Shown: positions 42,016-50,915 of the stretch, in pieces
Numbering within the stretch: the first letter of the stretch is position 1
Layout of the letters: every line of letters starts with the position of its first letter
DNA from: an uncultured Bacteroides sp.
GTDB lineage: Bacteria > Bacteroidota > Bacteroidia > Bacteroidales > Bacteroidaceae
Assembly (NCBI GenBank): GCA_947646015.1
Contig: CANSEY010000002.1
Span: 1 to 64,000 of the forward strand
DNA: 64,000 bases
Reading direction: 5' to 3'
Notes under the pieces: model-generated
The model's input: only the letters and a program-made list of their open reading frames with translations
Told to the model about the DNA's origin: nothing
Database searches by the model: none
Position numbers and translations under genes: made by a program

Positions 42016-43263
42016 ATGAAGCAGTTAAGTACCCGTGCAGAAATGCAATATAATATACATACCCTGTCCAATGGACTTCGCATTATTCATGAACCCTCTT
42101 CTTCGAAGGTAGCTTATTGCGGATTTGCCGTAGATGCCGGAACCCGTGATGAGGCCGAAAATGAACAAGGAATGGCTCACTTTGTAGAGCATCTTATTTT
42201 TAAAGGTACCCGGAAACGGAAGGCTTGGCATATCCTGAACCGCATGGAGAATGTGGGTGGCGATCTGAATGCGTATACCAATAAAGAGGAAACTGTGATC
42301 TATTCGGCATTTCTGACCGAGCACTTCGGAAGAGCACTGGAACTGCTGGCGGATATCGTTTTCCATTCCACCTTTCCGCAGAACGAAATCGAAAAAGAGA
42401 CAGAGGTGATTATCGATGAAATACAGTCGTACGAAGACACTCCTTCGGAATTGATCTTTGATGACTTTGAAGATATGATCTTCCGCAATCATCCGTTAGG
42501 ACGTAATATCCTGGGCAGACCCGATCTGCTGAAGAAGTTCCGGAGCGAGGATGCCATGGCTTTTACTTCCCGGTTTTATCAACCCTCCAATATGGTATTC
42601 TTTGTCCTGGGTGATTTCAATTTTCAGAAAATAGTCCGTCAGGTGGAGAAGCTGTTAGTGGATCTTCCGTTGGTTACGGTTGAGAATCAGCGTACGATAC
42701 CTCCGCTTTATGTACCCGAGCAGTTGGTTGTTCACAAGGAGACCCATCAGGCACATGTGATGATTGGCAGTCGGGGATATAATGCTTATGATGACAAGCG
42801 TACTGCATTGTATCTGCTGAATAATATTCTGGGTGGTCCGGGGATGAACAGTCGTCTGAATGTCTCTCTGCGCGAACGTAGGGGACTGGTCTATACGGTG
42901 GAGTCCAACTTGACATCATATACCGATACGGGGGCTTTCTGCATTTATTTCGGTACCGATCCGGAGGATGTGGATACTTGTCTGAAACTGACTTACAAGG
43001 AGCTGAAACGGATGCGTGATGTGAAGATGACCTCTTCGCAATTGATGGCTGCCAAAAAGCAACTGATCGGCCAGATCGGGGTCGCTTCCGATAATAACGA
43101 AAACAATGCGCTGGGAATGGCGAAGACTTTTCTACACTACAATAAGTATGAATCATCCGAATCTGTTTTCCGGCGTATCGAAGCCTTGACAGCAGAAGGA
43201 CTGTTGGAGGTAGCCAATGAAATGTTTGCAGAGGAATATCTCTCTACACTGATTTACAGATAA
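42016..43263 (+). CDS. M16 family zinc metallopeptidase
   Basis: This 415-residue protein has the inverted zinc motif HFVEH (55-59) and the downstream acidic ligand region (EKETEVIIDEI, about 130-140) of the pitrilysin/processing-peptidase family. The C-terminal half is the catalytically inactive M16_C domain (GGPGMNSRLNVSLRERRGLV). There is no signal peptide, so it is presumably cytoplasmic. The gene is divergent from the LOG operon. Confidence 0.92.
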   Translation: MKQLSTRAEMQYNIHTLSNGLRIIHEPSSSKVAYCGFAVDAGTRDEAENEQGMAHFVEHLIFKGTRKRKAWHILNRMENVGGDLNAYTNKEETVIYSAFLTEHFGRALELLADIVFHSTFPQNEIEKETEVIIDEIQSYEDTPSELIFDDFEDMIFRNHPLGRNILGRPDLLKKFRSEDAMAFTSRFYQPSNMVFFVLGDFNFQKIVRQVEKLLVDLPLVTVENQRTIPPLYVPEQLVVHKETHQAHVMIGSRGYNAYDDKRTALYLLNNILGGPGMNSRLNVSLRERRGLVYTVESNLTSYTDTGAFCIYFGTDPEDVDTCLKLTYKELKRMRDVKMTSSQLMAAKKQLIGQIGVASDNNENNALGMAKTFLHYNKYESSESVFRRIEALTAEGLLEVANEMFAEEYLSTLIYR

Positions 43264-43429
43264 GAAAAAAAGGAAGAGGGTGCATCTGAGGATTGACATT
43301 ACTATTAGACACACAATTAATACTTATATAAATCTTTACGATGCACTCTCTGACCTTGGAATATATAAACTAAAAAAACATCCTGGTGCGGGCTGTATAT
43401 GAACCTATAAAGCCGTGATGCAGAAAGTG

Positions 43430-43804
43430 CTAAATAAGGATATGCCTGAGCGCAAATACATCGTATTTTTGTGCAGGCTTAACTCTGTTACGGAGGGTAT
43501 AGGTAGAAGTATCTTCTTTGAATGTTATCGGTCTCTGAGCATCCGTCTTGATAGCGGGATGGAAGTTATTGCTCTGTTTATACGGATTGGCTGAATCCGA
43601 AACCGATTTCTTAAGCAGTATCCCCTGATTGAAGTCAAACAGATCGTGACCGGAGTTATCAAAAGAGGGAACATTGTGAGTGTGGCTTTTTACGGCAGTA
43701 GTGACCGTCACCCCGTTATTTACGGGCTGTAGAGCACTGCTTTTCTGGGTACCGAATACCAAAAACAACAGGCATAACATTAGTAGTTTGATGTATGCTG
43801 CCAT
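43430..43804 (-). CDS. Hypothetical secreted protein
   Basis: This 124-residue protein starts at ATG 43804 (MAAYIKLLMLCLLFLVFG). It has a clear signal peptide and a mature part with no recognisable domain (KSHTHNVPSFDNSGHDLFDF). A TACATTTG box (minus strand, 43814-43821) lies just upstream and implies a very short leader. Between the M16 gene and this one, 43274-43285 and 43338-43349 form an imperfect hairpin (GGGTGCATC / GATGCACTC). Likely periplasmic. Confidence 0.6.
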   Translation of the reverse strand: MAAYIKLLMLCLLFLVFGTQKSSALQPVNNGVTVTTAVKSHTHNVPSFDNSGHDLFDFNQGILLKKSVSDSANPYKQSNNFHPAIKTDAQRPITFKEDTSTYTLRNRVKPAQKYDVFALRHILI

Positions 43805-44002
43805 AATTGGCGGCAAATGTATGGATTAATATGGCTCTTTGGTCCGGGTGACTCTGCTTTTTCTCGCTTATTAATTATTTTTAATAGTATTGGATTGAAC
43901 CTGTCGGGGGGATGTCCGTCGGTGAATAATGCCTGCATATCTTCTGCTTAAAAAGATTGCGTAAAAATGTTTAAAGACCGCTGTCTTCCGGCTTATTCAG
44001 CT

Positions 44003-44010
44003 TATCTTTG
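44003..44010 (+). promoter_or_regulatory. GNAT gene -7 box
   Basis: TATCTTTG, 19 bases before ATG 44029. Confidence 0.55.
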
Positions 44011-44028
44011 CTCGAAAACATAGAATTT

Positions 44029-44559
44029 ATGATGACATTAATCCGTATTACGAGTGCTGACGATTCACGTCTGAACCGTTTGATTCCTTTGTACGAGGAG
44101 TCTTTTCCCGAAAGTGAGAGAAGAAAAATCGGGCAGTTGAAGCGAATGATTGAGAACCATGCCCCAATGTATTTCAATGCTATTGAATGTGATGGAGAAT
44201 TGAGTGGAATGTTTGTATATTGGGATATGGGTGACTTCTACTATCTGGAACATTTGGCTGTATTCCCTGAGATGCGGAATAAAAAGATAGGGCAGCAAGT
44301 GCTTGATTATGTGGCTGAACACCTGAAAGGGGTACGCCTGCTCGAAGTAGAACCTACAGAAGATGAAATGACTACCCGTCGTGTGAATTACTACCGGCGT
44401 AATGGATATGAAGTGCTGGATAAAACTTATGTGCAGCCTTCTTATCATGCGTTGGAAGATGCTTGTCCGCTTTGGATTATGGGAAGTGAAGATTCTCCCC
44501 GGTTGGCTGAGCAGGTAGAAAGAATCAAGGAGGAGGTGTACAGGCAGCAAGTCGGCTGA
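44029..44559 (+). CDS. GNAT family N-acetyltransferase
   Basis: This 176-residue protein has a GNAT fold. It carries YYLEHLAVFPEMRNKKIGQQ, the beta4-alpha3 acetyl-CoA-binding segment with an R/Q-x-x-G-x-G/Q variant, and a C-terminal VNYYRRNGYEVL motif. The substrate is unknown. ATG 44029 is chosen because the longer frame begins at the promoter box. It ends in a hairpin shared with the convergent uxuA gene. Confidence 0.88.
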   Translation: MMTLIRITSADDSRLNRLIPLYEESFPESERRKIGQLKRMIENHAPMYFNAIECDGELSGMFVYWDMGDFYYLEHLAVFPEMRNKKIGQQVLDYVAEHLKGVRLLEVEPTEDEMTTRRVNYYRRNGYEVLDKTYVQPSYHALEDACPLWIMGSEDSPRLAEQVERIKEEVYRQQVG

Positions 44560-44597
44560 CCCTTGTACAAACCTTGTATATTTGTCGATATACTATT

Positions 44598-44659
44598 GAT
44601 TCCACAGATTAGCAGAGATTGATTGTCCTATTGGGGAATCTGTGTTAATCTGTGGAATC
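44598..44659. terminator. Bidirectional terminator between GNAT and uxuA
   Basis: GATTCCACAGATTA (44598-44611) and TAATCTGTGGAATC (44646-44659) form a perfect 14-bp stem in a convergent intergenic region. It is similar in wording to the hairpin at 52936. Confidence 0.7.
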
Positions 44660-44705
44660 TGTATTTGTACCGGATAAAGAAGTTGGCTGTTGTAGCTTTC
44701 GGATT

Positions 44706-45914
44706 TTAAAAGATTGACTTTGCAATTCCCATTTCCAATCCCCTTAACTCGGCAAGTCCTCGCAGGCGTCCTATGCAGGAGTATCCCGGGTTTGTTTTCT
44801 TTTTAAGGTCATCCACCATCTGGTGTCCGTGGTCCGGGCGCATGGGGATCGATACTTTTCTTCTCTGTTGTAACTCCAGGAAGGCCTTCATGACGTGATA
44901 CATGTCCACGTCTCCTTCCAGGTGATTGGCTTCGTAGAAATTACCTTCAGCATCCCGTTGGGTACTTCGGAAATGGACAAAGTTGATCCGGTCTCCGAAC
45001 TGTCTCATCATACCTTCCAAGTCATTGGCACAGCTTACACCGAGTGATCCGGTACAAAGGCAGAGTCCGTTCGATTCGTTAGGGACGGCATCGATCAGTG
45101 CCTGAAAATCTTCTGCACAGCTCATGATGCGTGGCAAACCGAGAATGGAGCAAGGAGGATCGTCCGGGTGGATAACCAGCTTCACACCGGCTTCGTCTGC
45201 CGTCGAAGTTATTTCTTTGAGGAAATAGATTAAGTGGGTGCGTAACTTTTCTGCATCGATGCCTCTGTATCGGTCCAATTCATGCTGAAATTGCTCCAAT
45301 GTGAAGCTTTCTTCCGAACCGGGAAGCCCGGCAATCATATTACGGACAAGGAGCTGTTTCTCCTTTTCGTCCATCTGTTCAAACCGGATTCTCGCTTTCG
45401 TTTTTTCTTCATCTGTGTATTCGGTTTCGGCACCCGGCCGTTTCAGTAAGAAAAGATCAAAAGCTATGAAGGCGGCGCGTTCAAAACGCAGGGCTTTGGA
45501 GCCATCGGGGAGGGTATAGGCAAGATCCGTACGAGTCCAGTCGATCACAGGCATAAAATTGTAAGTAACGATATGGATGCCGCATTGTCCCAAGTTACGC
45601 AAACTTTCTTTATAATTCTCGATGTATTTCCGAAAGTTGCTAGTCTGGGTTTTGATATGTTCGTGTACCGGGACACTCTCTACTACCGACCATTTCAGGC
45701 CGACAGATTCGATCAGTTCCTTTCGTTTCATAATTTCTTCGACGGTCCACACTTCACCGTTGGGAATGTGGTGTAAAGCGTTAACAATACCCGTAGCTCC
45801 GGCTTGTTTAATATCCCAAAGGCTGACAGGATCGTCCGGTCCGTACCAACGCCAGGTTTGTTCGGATAAAAAGAGTTTGTCTTTTGGTAAAGTCATGATA
45901 TCTGGTTGATTCAT
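44706..45914 (-). CDS. uxuA: Mannonate dehydratase
   Basis: This 402-residue enzyme matches Uxu[38 protein letters not shown] and a C-terminal [12 protein letters not shown] segment with metal-ligand His residues. It dehydrates D-mannonate to 2-keto-3-deoxygluconate in hexuronate catabolism. The adjacent SDR gene 97 bases upstream on the same strand gives the preceding reduction of fructuronate. The length agrees with the family. Confidence 0.95.
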   Translation of the reverse strand: MNQPDIMTLPKDKLFLSEQTWRWYGPDDPVSLWDIKQAGATGIVNALHHIPNGEVWTVEEIMKRKELIESVGLKWSVVESVPVHEHIKTQTSNFRKYIENYKESLRNLGQCGIHIVTYNFMPVIDWTRTDLAYTLPDGSKALRFERAAFIAFDLFLLKRPGAETEYTDEEKTKARIRFEQMDEKEKQLLVRNMIAGLPGSEESFTLEQFQHELDRYRGIDAEKLRTHLIYFLKEITSTADEAGVKLVIHPDDPPCSILGLPRIMSCAEDFQALIDAVPNESNGLCLCTGSLGVSCANDLEGMMRQFGDRINFVHFRSTQRDAEGNFYEANHLEGDVDMYHVMKAFLELQQRRKVSIPMRPDHGHQMVDDLKKKTNPGYSCIGRLRGLAELRGLEMGIAKSIF

Positions 45915-46010
45915 AAGTCTGTTTTTATTTGAGGTTGGTTTAATCAGTCAGTGTGTCTGTTCTGTCTCTTTCCTTTTCAGATATGTGTGGGATCAGAAGT
46001 TAGACTTTCT

Positions 46011-46823
46011 TTACATCGCAAAGGCATTGAATCCTCCATCCACTACCGCCACTGTACCCGTTACAAAGCTTGCTGCGTCGCTGATGAGGTATTGAATTGT
46101 TCCGCATAACTCTTCGGCACGTCCCATACGCCCGAATGGCGTTTGACGGATTACGTCTTGTCCCCGTTGTGTATAGGTGCCGTCCGGATTGGTTAGTAGT
46201 GCACGATTCTGTTCTGTCAGGAAGAATCCCGGGGCGATGGCATTTATACGGATTCCTTCACCAAACTTTTTGGCAATCTCCGTGGCCATAAATGCGGTGA
46301 AATTGGAGATCCCGGCCTTGGCAGCGGCATAGCCGGCCACACGCGTCAAAGGGCGGAAAGCAGCCATGGATGAGAAATTGACGATAGCGCCCGCTCTTTG
46401 CTCCACCATGGGTTTCAGGAATACTTGTGTCGGCAGTATCGTACCGGTCAGGTTCAGATCCAATACTTTCTGGAATTCATCTATTTTCAGGTCAAAGATA
46501 TCGCCTGTAGGTGAGATCGTAGCTCCCGGCATATTGCCTCCTGCCGCATTGAGTAATGCATCTATCCGCCCATAAGCTTTCAGTATATCCGCCAGGTTCT
46601 GTTCAAGTATCTTCCGGTCGAGTACATCGGTTGTCAGAAACAGCGCTTCACCTCCTTGGGTACGAATTGATTCTACAATCTTATTACCCACTTCGGTTTT
46701 ACGTCCGAGGAGAATGACTTTGGCACCTTCTTCTGCCAGGTGGGCTGCAATTGCTTTTCCTAATACTCCCGTTCCACCGGTAATGACTACTACTTTGTCC
46801 TTTACACTAAATAAGTTTGCCAT
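46011..46823 (-). CDS. SDR family oxidoreductase, probable D-mannonate/fructuronate oxidoreductase
   Basis: This 270-residue short-chain dehydrogenase has the nucleotide motif TGGTGVLGKAIA (15-26), NAAGG (92-96), catalytic Ser151/152 (NFSSMAAF), and Tyr165 and Lys169 (YAAAK). SDR proteins adjacent to uxuA in Bacteroides replace the classical UxuB and reduce D-fructuronate to D-mannonate, which matches the context. The cofactor (NADH or NADPH) cannot be read with certainty. Promoter box TATATTTG lies upstream (46885-46892). Confidence 0.87.
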   Translation of the reverse strand: MANLFSVKDKVVVITGGTGVLGKAIAAHLAEEGAKVILLGRKTEVGNKIVESIRTQGGEALFLTTDVLDRKILEQNLADILKAYGRIDALLNAAGGNMPGATISPTGDIFDLKIDEFQKVLDLNLTGTILPTQVFLKPMVEQRAGAIVNFSSMAAFRPLTRVAGYAAAKAGISNFTAFMATEIAKKFGEGIRINAIAPGFFLTEQNRALLTNPDGTYTQRGQDVIRQTPFGRMGRAEELCGTIQYLISDAASFVTGTVAVVDGGFNAFAM

Positions 46824-46884
46824 ACTATTGCTTTTAAAGGTTAGACTTCTTGTCTTGTGGCTTCGTTATCGCACACGCAGAGCG

Positions 46885-46892
46885 CAAATATA
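46885..46892 (-). promoter_or_regulatory. Promoter -7 box of the hexuronate operon
   Basis: TATATTTG on the minus strand, about 62 bases before the SDR start codon; it would drive the SDR gene and uxuA. Confidence 0.5.
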
Positions 46893-46951
46893 GCTATAAA
46901 GTTGATGGGATGGTTTAAAAAAAGAGGGAAATTCAAGGGGATCGCTCCCTT

Positions 46952-47596
46952 TTATTGAGAATCGGCACATGTTTTCTGCAGTATCAGCAGGCTTTCCGGT
47001 CCCATATTAAACAGAAGGTCGATGATGCTCAGGTTGGGTAGAAAACCGTGGCGGGCTTCGAATACCTGATAGTAAGGCTGAGGGATAAATTCCGGATCTG
47101 TCCGGTGAAAATCTTTCTTGGGATGGATCGCTTCGCGAAAATCGATTTCGTTCGGGGCAAAGTCTGTTTTATATTCTTTCGTCCGTTCAATGGCAGGCTG
47201 TATATCTATCAGTTCGCAAACCAGTCGGCATAATTCTTCGTTGAAGTCCGTCAGAAATTCATATTTTTTCTCATAGAACGGGCGAAAATCATCTTTGTAA
47301 TATTCAAAAAATGGAGTACTGTTATAGGCCGACTCTATTGCATTCCAGTGTAGATGCCTCCAATTCCCATGATCCGAAATCCGGATATCTTTCATCGGGC
47401 ATTTAGGCTCTTCCGGTTTTACGGTGGGGATAGAAAGTGCCAGTTCGCCTTCCGGTCCGGCAATGGTACAACGGTTCCGGTAGGTCTGCTTCATGTAATG
47501 GTCGTGTTGTTCGATGAATATTTTATCGTAGTTCAACAATTTGCTGTAGTATTCTACAGGAGCCAGATAGGCAGAAGAAAGATAGGCAACTTTCAT
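46952..47596 (-). CDS. wbqC: WbqC family protein
   Basis: This 214-residue protein matches the WbqC family: LSSAYLAPVEYYSKLL near the start, the core YRNRCTIAGPEGELALSIPT and a C-terminal GFLPNLSIIDLLFNMGPES. WbqC-like proteins have been linked to polysaccharide or glycan biosynthesis, without a proven reaction. It is the last gene of the dapB-lepB-lepB2 run, 63 bases after lepB2. No membrane segment. Confidence 0.85.
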   Translation of the reverse strand: MKVAYLSSAYLAPVEYYSKLLNYDKIFIEQHDHYMKQTYRNRCTIAGPEGELALSIPTVKPEEPKCPMKDIRISDHGNWRHLHWNAIESAYNSTPFFEYYKDDFRPFYEKKYEFLTDFNEELCRLVCELIDIQPAIERTKEYKTDFAPNEIDFREAIHPKKDFHRTDPEFIPQPYYQVFEARHGFLPNLSIIDLLFNMGPESLLILQKTCADSQ

Positions 47597-47659
47597 TGGT
47601 AATTGATGATTAGTGATTACTTGATTGTTATTATATAATTTGTTATCCGGGGATACGAA

Positions 47660-48595
47660 CTATTTTACCGGTTGGAAGAATCGTTCCCAGCGGTATCCGC
47701 TAAAGATTCCCGTATGGTCTGTTTTTGAGAACCAGATTCGTGAAGCTTTTCCAATGACATGATCCTGCGGTACGAAACCGAACAGGCGGGAATCGGAAAG
47801 ATTTACCGAATTATTGGAAGCCATCCAGTAATAATCTTTGGTGAAATAACAATGTTGTGAAGGACGGCCTTCGATGTAGAGCGTATCGTTTCGGATCTCC
47901 GCCTGTTTACCCTCATGCAGTACCAGCGTGTTTCGTAACAATGTCCGGTTCCACGGATATACCCGGACTGCTTTTCCTTTACCCGGAACAATAAGTGGTT
48001 TAGCTTCTTCCTGTAAGCTTTGTTGTAAAGGCTGTATCCAGCTTTTCCCGTTCATAGCCTGATCGAGCAAATAATACTCATAGCGGCTGAAGCTCCGTAC
48101 ATTTTTTCCTTCGTGTTGTCCCATCAGTTCATTAGGGCCAATAGAAAGAATAGAAAGCAATGAATCCAGTTGCTGTTCCTTGGTTTGCGGATACGTATAT
48201 AGTTGTTTCCGGTCCGGTCCGAGTTGTGTGCTACGGTCGACCACGTTGAAGAGTGAATCGATAAGTAACGTATCCCCCGGTACACCGATGCATCGGCTTA
48301 TATAAATCTCTCTTCGGTCTATAACGGGTTCTTTGATACCCGCAGGGTTATTGAATACGACGATGTCGTCTTTATGTATGGGACTTTCTCCCCAGCGGTG
48401 GTAGGAGAATAATGACATATAGGGTACACGAAGTCCGTAGCTCCATTTATTTACCAGAATACGTTCACCCTGAAAAAGGGAATTCTCCATACCCGCCGAA
48501 GGTATCAGGCATGAGGTAAAAGCAAAGCCGCGGAGCAACAGTACGATGACCATTGCTCCGGCAAAAGCTATAATCCATTTGAGTCCCTTTCCCAT
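47660..48595 (-). CDS. lepB2: Degenerate signal peptidase I paralogue (no catalytic Ser or Lys)
   Basis: This 311-residue S26 protein has one N-terminal membrane segment (about residues 7-23) and the usual core, but not the catalytic dyad. The nucleophile motif that reads IPSSSLEKSL in the neighbour is IPSAGMENSL here, with Gly35 at the Ser position. The general-base motif NYVKRCVGLPGD is IYISRCIGVPGD, with Ser100 in place of Lys. The rest of box C-E (YWMASNNSVNLSDSRLFG) is retained. It is probably inactive as a peptidase and may bind substrates or the active partner LepB. Co-transcribed with lepB (7-base gap). Confidence 0.88.
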   Translation of the reverse strand: MGKGLKWIIAFAGAMVIVLLLRGFAFTSCLIPSAGMENSLFQGERILVNKWSYGLRVPYMSLFSYHRWGESPIHKDDIVVFNNPAGIKEPVIDRREIYISRCIGVPGDTLLIDSLFNVVDRSTQLGPDRKQLYTYPQTKEQQLDSLLSILSIGPNELMGQHEGKNVRSFSRYEYYLLDQAMNGKSWIQPLQQSLQEEAKPLIVPGKGKAVRVYPWNRTLLRNTLVLHEGKQAEIRNDTLYIEGRPSQHCYFTKDYYWMASNNSVNLSDSRLFGFVPQDHVIGKASRIWFSKTDHTGIFSGYRWERFFQPVK

Positions 48596-48602
48596 TGATT
48601 AC

Positions 48603-50087
48603 TCAGTCTACCCACTTAAAGATGCGGTTCCAGCGGATTTTACCATCGAACCAGTTACGGTCTTTATCTAATGATAACCATACGACGATCGGTTTACCTA
48701 CTACGTGATCTTCCGGTACGAATCCCCAATAGCGGGAGTCGGCGGAATTATGACGGTTATCGCCCATCATCCAATAATAATCCATCTGGAAAGTGTATTG
48801 GTTTGTCTTCACACCGTTGATGTAGATTCCGTCTTCTTTCTGTTCCAGTTTATTGCCTTCATAAGCAGTGATACACCGTTCATAAATGGGCAGATTGTCC
48901 GGGGTCAGTGTGATGGTGGCACCCTTTGCCGGAATCCAGATAGGGCCGTAGTCACTACGATTCCAATGGGTATTTAAATTCAGGGGATACACTTCTCCGG
49001 AGTATTCTTCCGGTTCTATTACAATCTTACTGACTAATTTTTTGTTACCGGATAGAGTGTCATACATCTTCTTCGTTAACGGAAGATGATAAACAGGATT
49101 CAGTCCACCTTGGGCATTTCGTCCGTCCAATCCCAGCTCAATCAGCCCCTCTTCATAGCCTGCTCCTTCGGGAGTTAGTCTTTGGTCGGCTTTGCTGATA
49201 CCCAGTTCGCGGAACATTTCTTCCGTGATGTACGGGCCGGTAGTTTGCACAAAATAGTTGAATTGCAAGTTTTCCGGGTTTTCAATGGCCTTGCCATCGA
49301 TCATAACCTGACCGTTGATAATCTGGAGTGTATCTCCCGGAAGTCCTACACAACGTTTTACATAGTTCTCCCGGCGGTCTACCGGACGGGTAACAACTTT
49401 ACCATATCGTTGAGGGTTTGACAGTATCTCTTTCCGACCGGCATTATAGTATAAATCATACACTGTCTTCTGCTGCTCCCGAGTCAGGCTGTCCATGTCG
49501 ATCGGGTTCGGGTAAATCTGCTTTCCGATGTTGTACGCCAATGTATAAAAGTCTGCATCCTGGAAATTCAGTGCGACGGTATCTCCCGCAGGGAAGTTAA
49601 ACACTACGATGTCATTCAGTTTCACTTTACCGAATCCGGGTACACGTTTGTATTTCCATTGCGGCCATTCAATATAGGATTTAGTATTCAGAATCGGCAA
49701 TGTATGTTGTGCCAAGGGCATTGATAGCGGTGTGTTCGGCACACGGGGGCCGTAACTCATTTTGCTCACGTAGAGGAAGTCTCCAACCAGCAGCGATTTT
49801 TCCAGTGACGATGATGGGATCTGATAATTCTGAAAAACATAGATGTTTACGAAATATACTGCTACCAAAGCGAAAACGATGGCATCTACCCAACTCATCA
49901 CACTACGGACCGTCGGGTTTTTAGATTTCTTCCAGAACGACCAGGGAATCTTTTTGGTGATGTAGATGTCGAAGATGAAAGGAACTACGATCAGTCCCCA
50001 CCAGCTTTTCACCCAAATCAGGAATATCAGATACAAAAGAATGGCAATGGAACACTTTATCCATTGAGTACGTGTTGCTTTTCTCAT
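48603..50087 (-). CDS. lepB: Signal peptidase I
   Basis: This 494-residue protein has several N-terminal hydrophobic segments (about 12-45 and 68-87), then the catalytic Ser94 in IPSSSLEKSL and the general base Lys244 in NYVKRCVGLPGD, with the terminal box MMGDNRHNSADSRYWGFVP. It cleaves signal peptides of exported proteins, of which there are many in this window. It is longer than E. coli LepB owing to insertions around residues 110-150 and 185-235. It begins 4 bases after dapB and shares its transcript. Confidence 0.95.
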   Translation of the reverse strand: MRKATRTQWIKCSIAILLYLIFLIWVKSWWGLIVVPFIFDIYITKKIPWSFWKKSKNPTVRSVMSWVDAIVFALVAVYFVNIYVFQNYQIPSSSLEKSLLVGDFLYVSKMSYGPRVPNTPLSMPLAQHTLPILNTKSYIEWPQWKYKRVPGFGKVKLNDIVVFNFPAGDTVALNFQDADFYTLAYNIGKQIYPNPIDMDSLTREQQKTVYDLYYNAGRKEILSNPQRYGKVVTRPVDRRENYVKRCVGLPGDTLQIINGQVMIDGKAIENPENLQFNYFVQTTGPYITEEMFRELGISKADQRLTPEGAGYEEGLIELGLDGRNAQGGLNPVYHLPLTKKMYDTLSGNKKLVSKIVIEPEEYSGEVYPLNLNTHWNRSDYGPIWIPAKGATITLTPDNLPIYERCITAYEGNKLEQKEDGIYINGVKTNQYTFQMDYYWMMGDNRHNSADSRYWGFVPEDHVVGKPIVVWLSLDKDRNWFDGKIRWNRIFKWVD

Positions 50088-50091
50088 GATG

Positions 50092-50820
50092 TTAATCTTT
50101 TAAGAATGGGAATAAATCACTCATACCCAGATAGCCTTCATGGGCTGCTGTATACTCAGCCGCCAATACGGCTCCCAATGCGAAACCTCCCCGGTTTTTG
50201 GCATCGTGGGTGATGGAGATACTGTCTGCTTCGGAGTCATAGCGGATGGTATGGATACCGAATACTTCTCCTTCGCGAATAGAGTGGATCGGCAATTCAT
50301 TGGTTGCATGTGCTTCCTCTTTTACCCAGACGCTTTTGCGTTCCATATTTTCAAGGATTCCTTCTGCCAGTGTGATCGCTGTTCCGCTTGGTGCATCGAG
50401 CTTGTGTACGTGGTGGGTTTCGCTCATGGTTACGTCATAGGCGGGGAATTGGTTCATTATCTTAGCCAGATACTTGTTGACAGCCGAGAAGATAGTTACT
50501 CCCAAACTGAAATTAGATGACCAGAATAAGGTCTTTCCACCTTTGTTACACAGTTCTTTTACTTCGTCACCGTGCTCTGCCATCCATCCGGTACTGCCCG
50601 AAACCAACTTTACACCTGCTTTGAAAGCTTTCATATAATTGCTGTAGGCTACCATGGGATTAGTGAATTCAATGGCCACATCTGCCGATTTGAACGCTTC
50701 GGATTCGAAATCATCCTGGTTGTTGATGTCGATAATGCTGACAATTTCGTGTCCGCGACTGAGGGCAACCTTTTCGATTTCTTTGCCCATTTTTCCGTAA
50801 CCTATTAATGCTATTTTCAT
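50092..50820 (-). CDS. dapB: 4-hydroxy-tetrahydrodipicolinate reductase
   Basis: This 242-residue enzyme has the NAD(P)-binding start IALIGYGKMGKEIEKVA and the signature ETHHVHKLDAPSGTA (about 134-148) with the catalytic His and Lys. It makes tetrahydrodipicolinate for lysine and meso-diaminopimelate synthesis. It is the first gene of an operon with the two signal peptidase genes; the functional link is loose (cell envelope). Promoter box TATCTTTG lies at 50864-50871. Confidence 0.97.
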   Translation of the reverse strand: MKIALIGYGKMGKEIEKVALSRGHEIVSIIDINNQDDFESEAFKSADVAIEFTNPMVAYSNYMKAFKAGVKLVSGSTGWMAEHGDEVKELCNKGGKTLFWSSNFSLGVTIFSAVNKYLAKIMNQFPAYDVTMSETHHVHKLDAPSGTAITLAEGILENMERKSVWVKEEAHATNELPIHSIREGEVFGIHTIRYDSEADSISITHDAKNRGGFALGAVLAAEYTAAHEGYLGMSDLFPFLKD

Positions 50821-50863
50821 TGTTTTACTGACTTTATAGACTTTATATCCAAAATATTAGTCG

Positions 50864-50889
50864 CAAAGATAAGATTTTTATTACATTTG
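50864..50889. promoter_or_regulatory. Divergent promoters of dapB and the DUF2851 gene
   Basis: TATCTTTG on the minus strand (50864-50871) serves dapB. TACATTTG on the plus strand (50882-50889) serves the gene at 50916. The two boxes are 10 bases apart, so the promoters overlap and may compete. Confidence 0.6.
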
Positions 50890-50915
50890 TCGAGCACATT
50901 AACGTCTTGTTAACA

